DNA from: Heterotrichella gracilis
Lineage: Eukaryota; Sar; Xanthophyceae; Tribonematales; Xanthonemataceae
Reading direction: 5' to 3'
Assembly: GCA_032358255.1 (NCBI GenBank)
Contig: JAULBX010025453.1
Location: forward strand, 1 to 60,587
Length of the DNA: 60,587 nt
The position numbers and the translations under genes were made by a program. Below are positions 58,501 to 60,587 of the stretch, piece after piece. The notes under the pieces were generated by a model that saw nothing but the letters and a program-made list of their open reading frames with translations, was not told where the DNA came from and searched no databases. The number at the start of each line of letters is the position of its first letter. Position 1 is the first letter of the stretch.

Positions 58501-59536
58501 CCTTGGACAATGCATGCCACAGGGGCAGGGACACCAGCCGCAGCACTTGACCGCGCACCATCTCGTCTTCCAGGCTCTGCAGGTACACCACCAGACACAG
58601 AGGGGGTCAGGAGGAGATCCAGCAGGATGTGAGACATGCGGGCACAAATTTGTATCAAGGGCATTGCAGCACATGCCGACGAGCTGGTGCATGCAGGTAA
58701 TCCCGCATGGACTCCATGGATGTGCCTGCCCTGCTCTGTGTTCCCACCCACCTGGAATGCGTTGATCATGAAGCGCAGGTAGGTGATTCGCTCATGCATG
58801 CGCCACCCAGCAGCCGTTCCCACATCTCCCGCCTGCCCCTCCCCCTCGGCGCTGCCTTCAAGCTTGAGGGCCAGCAGGCGCTGAAAGAAGGGCCCAAACC
58901 GCTCGCGCCCCTCCTGGAACGACTGCCATGGCGCCAGCCCCTCCCGCACCTTCTCGTTGACCATGACTGCGATGGACAGCAGGTGCGCACGCGACGCAGT
59001 TGCCGGGTCCAGGTGCGGCCACAGGTAGCGCTCAAGGTACTGGGACACCTCAAGCAGCTGGAAGGCAGGGGACAGGGTCAGATGAGCAGGAGGGCAAAGG
59101 GGAGCCCGTCAGCACAGGTCCCTGGATGCAACACACCGCGGCTTGCAGCACCCCACCCCACCCCCACCGGTGCTGTCAAGCGCCCACCTGGATACGCCTG
59201 GCATCTGGTCCCTTGTTGGTGCCACCGCCCAGCTCTGTGCGGTACAGGCGCACCACCAGTGCAGGGTCAAATGGCCGCGAGGAGGCGGTGGGCCCGGACC
59301 AGTGCGCCTGAGCGATGCCGGTCAGCTCGTCAGACGCGATCTGTGGTGATGGTGGGGGAGGTGAGTCAGCGAGAGGGGGATGTACGCTGTGGTTGGTGGC
59401 GCACAGCAGGGCGGTTGTGTTGCATTCTCACCTCTGTGACGGTGAGCGCTGTGGCACGAGGCTGGCGGCCGCCTGGTCCCACTGGTGCACTGCCCTTGGC
59501 CCGCTTGGCAGGCCGCTCCTCCTGGGAGGACGCCAT
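49577..59536 (-). CDS. AQR: Aquarius (AQR), intron-binding spliceosomal helicase
   Basis: SF1 RNA helicase that binds introns upstream of the branch site in the spliceosome. Twenty-four exons join in phase: 59536-59432, 59340-59188, 59057-58752, 58576-58490, 58315-58109, 57942-57783, 57645-57372, 56790-56618, 56367-56217, 56095-55950, 55559-55365, 55146-54956, 54677-54516, 54334-54151, 53860-53696, 53507-53251, 53009-52893, 52275-52084, 51704-51522, 51273-51103, 50930-50790, 50658-50440, 50265-50048 and 49901-49577. Length about 1493 residues, as in animals (about 1485). The N-terminal half is the helical ARM-like region ([27 protein letters not shown]). Helicase motifs: GPPGTGKTD (about 884, split by an intron), [12 protein letters not shown] (about 1118), [19 protein letters not shown] (about 1152), [27 protein letters not shown] (about 1317) and [11 protein letters not shown]. 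The acidic C-terminal tail is poorly conserved, as usual. The 54334-54151 donor was chosen for phase. Confidence 0.95.
52276..52892. other. Long intron of AQR with AT-rich core
   Basis: Intron between exons 53009-52893 and 52275-52084. The central part (about 52330-52680) is AT-rich, unlike other AQR introns. The proteins on each side join as in known Aquarius, so no exon appears to be missing. Confidence 0.55.
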
Positions 59537-60587
59537 GACGCACACACCCCTGCGCACAGGGACAGGGAGCAGCTTGAGTGGGTGTGCATGGAGTGTCGTG
59601 TGCGTGAGAGAGGTGCACAGGCAGAGGACATAGCGTGTGGCCACCAGCCAGGCCGCGCTCCATGAGTGGCTTGTTGCACCCCATGGCTGTGCGCCTGTGT
59701 GCTGCCATGCGTGCTGCATAAGTACTGCCAGGTGCGGTGCTGCGCACACACTTTGGGCTCGAGTTTGGTACAAAGACCGCCCCCCGTGCCATACCTATCA
59801 TGCTGACAGTCTTGGTGACATGCATGCATATGCGAAGGTTTGAAAGGACTGCAACCGCTGTGCATGGTGCATGCAACGATTTTTTCCCGTGCGTCCAGCA
59901 ATACAGTGGATAATATCAAACCAACTATGCACAAGGACTAGGACTAGGACGTCCATGGCTGGTGATTACTGGACCCCTTTGGTCCCAGCAGCCATACGTG
60001 ACGACCATCATAGAGAAACTGCTGTCAAACGGTTCCAGGTTGGCAACCAAGCGAGTGCCAGGCAGAACTTTGTCCCCCTTACGACTTCCAGCTCCCACTG
60101 CAACTACGCCACCCACCCAGGTCTCACCTGCAACCGACTGCCAGCCACCACCGCCCACTCGCAACAGCAACGGCGCAGGATGTATTGAGAATAAAGAGAC
60201 AAGACAAACGGGGCAAAATAGTAGTGTTTGCAAGCCCTTCCCTAAGCTCGGGGGCGCTTGTTCAGTCTGGGTAATGTTATAGCCTGGCCAGAAGATGACA
60301 TGCATGCGCTCTGTGGCCCGGACACATCCTTGCCCAGCGCAGGGTGCAGGGGCAGTGGGATAGGTTTATGCGGTCATGAAAAAGGATTGAGCAGCTGTAA
60401 GCTCTCTGCAAGTATAAACATATATTAGTTCGTTAGTGGCATCAAGGGCGAGTACCCTAGAAGGAAGTTGACGAGAGCGACTTGAGATGTCTTGAGCATT
60501 CGAGTCGAGTCACCTAATGGCGTACCCATCTGGCGAGCATATTTTGTCACTGAGCTCACTGTGCTAGCCCGCAGCTTGCAGTTGCGT
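59537..60587. other. Upstream region of AQR, right edge of window
   Basis: No gene supported. It should contain the AQR 5' UTR and promoter. Open frames at 59871-60188 (+) and 59925-60305 (-) lack recognisable domains. Confidence 0.5.

Overview
This window is nuclear DNA of a green alga (Chlorophyta). The genes are GC-rich and dense in introns: GT-AG introns of roughly 100-600 bp interrupt almost every gene. The gene set belongs to the green lineage: a DEG5-type thylakoid-lumen protease with a twin-arginine signal, an SnRK2-type kinase, and a chloroplast-targeted membrane PH-domain protein. There are no bacterial operons, CRISPR arrays or intact transposons. I cannot name the species. Exon borders were called by eye from splice sites, reading-frame phase and recalled protein families; where I say 'phase fits', the exons join without a frame break.

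Layout: 1-1521 (-) 5' part of a GT90/CAP10-like glycosyltransferase, cut by the window edge; 4200-6572 (+) a CCAR1/CCAR2-like gene with several frame breaks, probably a pseudogene; 7970-9206 (-) an SnRK2-like kinase; 10842-13360 (+) AAR2, the U5 snRNP assembly factor; 13937-18337 (-) a long coiled-coil protein; 19755-20426 (-) RPC19/AC19 of RNA polymerases I and III; 21287-22119 (+) a short SKP1-like POZ protein; 22386-28636 (+) the large subunit of chromatin assembly factor 1 (CAF-1 p150/FAS1) with a long C-terminal extension; 29850-31661 (-) DEG5; 32805-35606 (-) a secreted subtilase with an SPPPK-rich tail; about 37279-39892 (-) a putative nuclear-envelope protein; 41592-45465 (-) a secreted pentapeptide-repeat protein; 47013-47744 (+) a chloroplast membrane PH-domain protein; 49577-59536 (-) Aquarius, the intron-binding splicing helicase, complete at about 1493 residues.

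The genes form no pathway cluster. Several serve core nuclear functions: splicing (AAR2, Aquarius), transcription (RPC19, CCAR-like) and chromatin assembly (CAF-1). Two divergent pairs share upstream regions: RPC19 with SKP1-like, and the pentapeptide gene with the PH-domain gene.

The most unusual item is the gene at 37.3-39.9 kb. It appears to combine an N-terminal HeH/LEM-like DNA-binding helix pair, a Ser/Pro linker, one membrane span, and a lumenal domain resembling the degenerate AAA+ fold of the torsin activator LAP1. Also of note are the pentapeptide protein, built from duplicated exon modules and ending in an unrecognised domain, the frame-broken CCAR-like gene, the possible SKP1/CAF-1 transcript overlap, a 430-bp duplicated segment, and perfect palindromes in the AT-richer intergenic regions.
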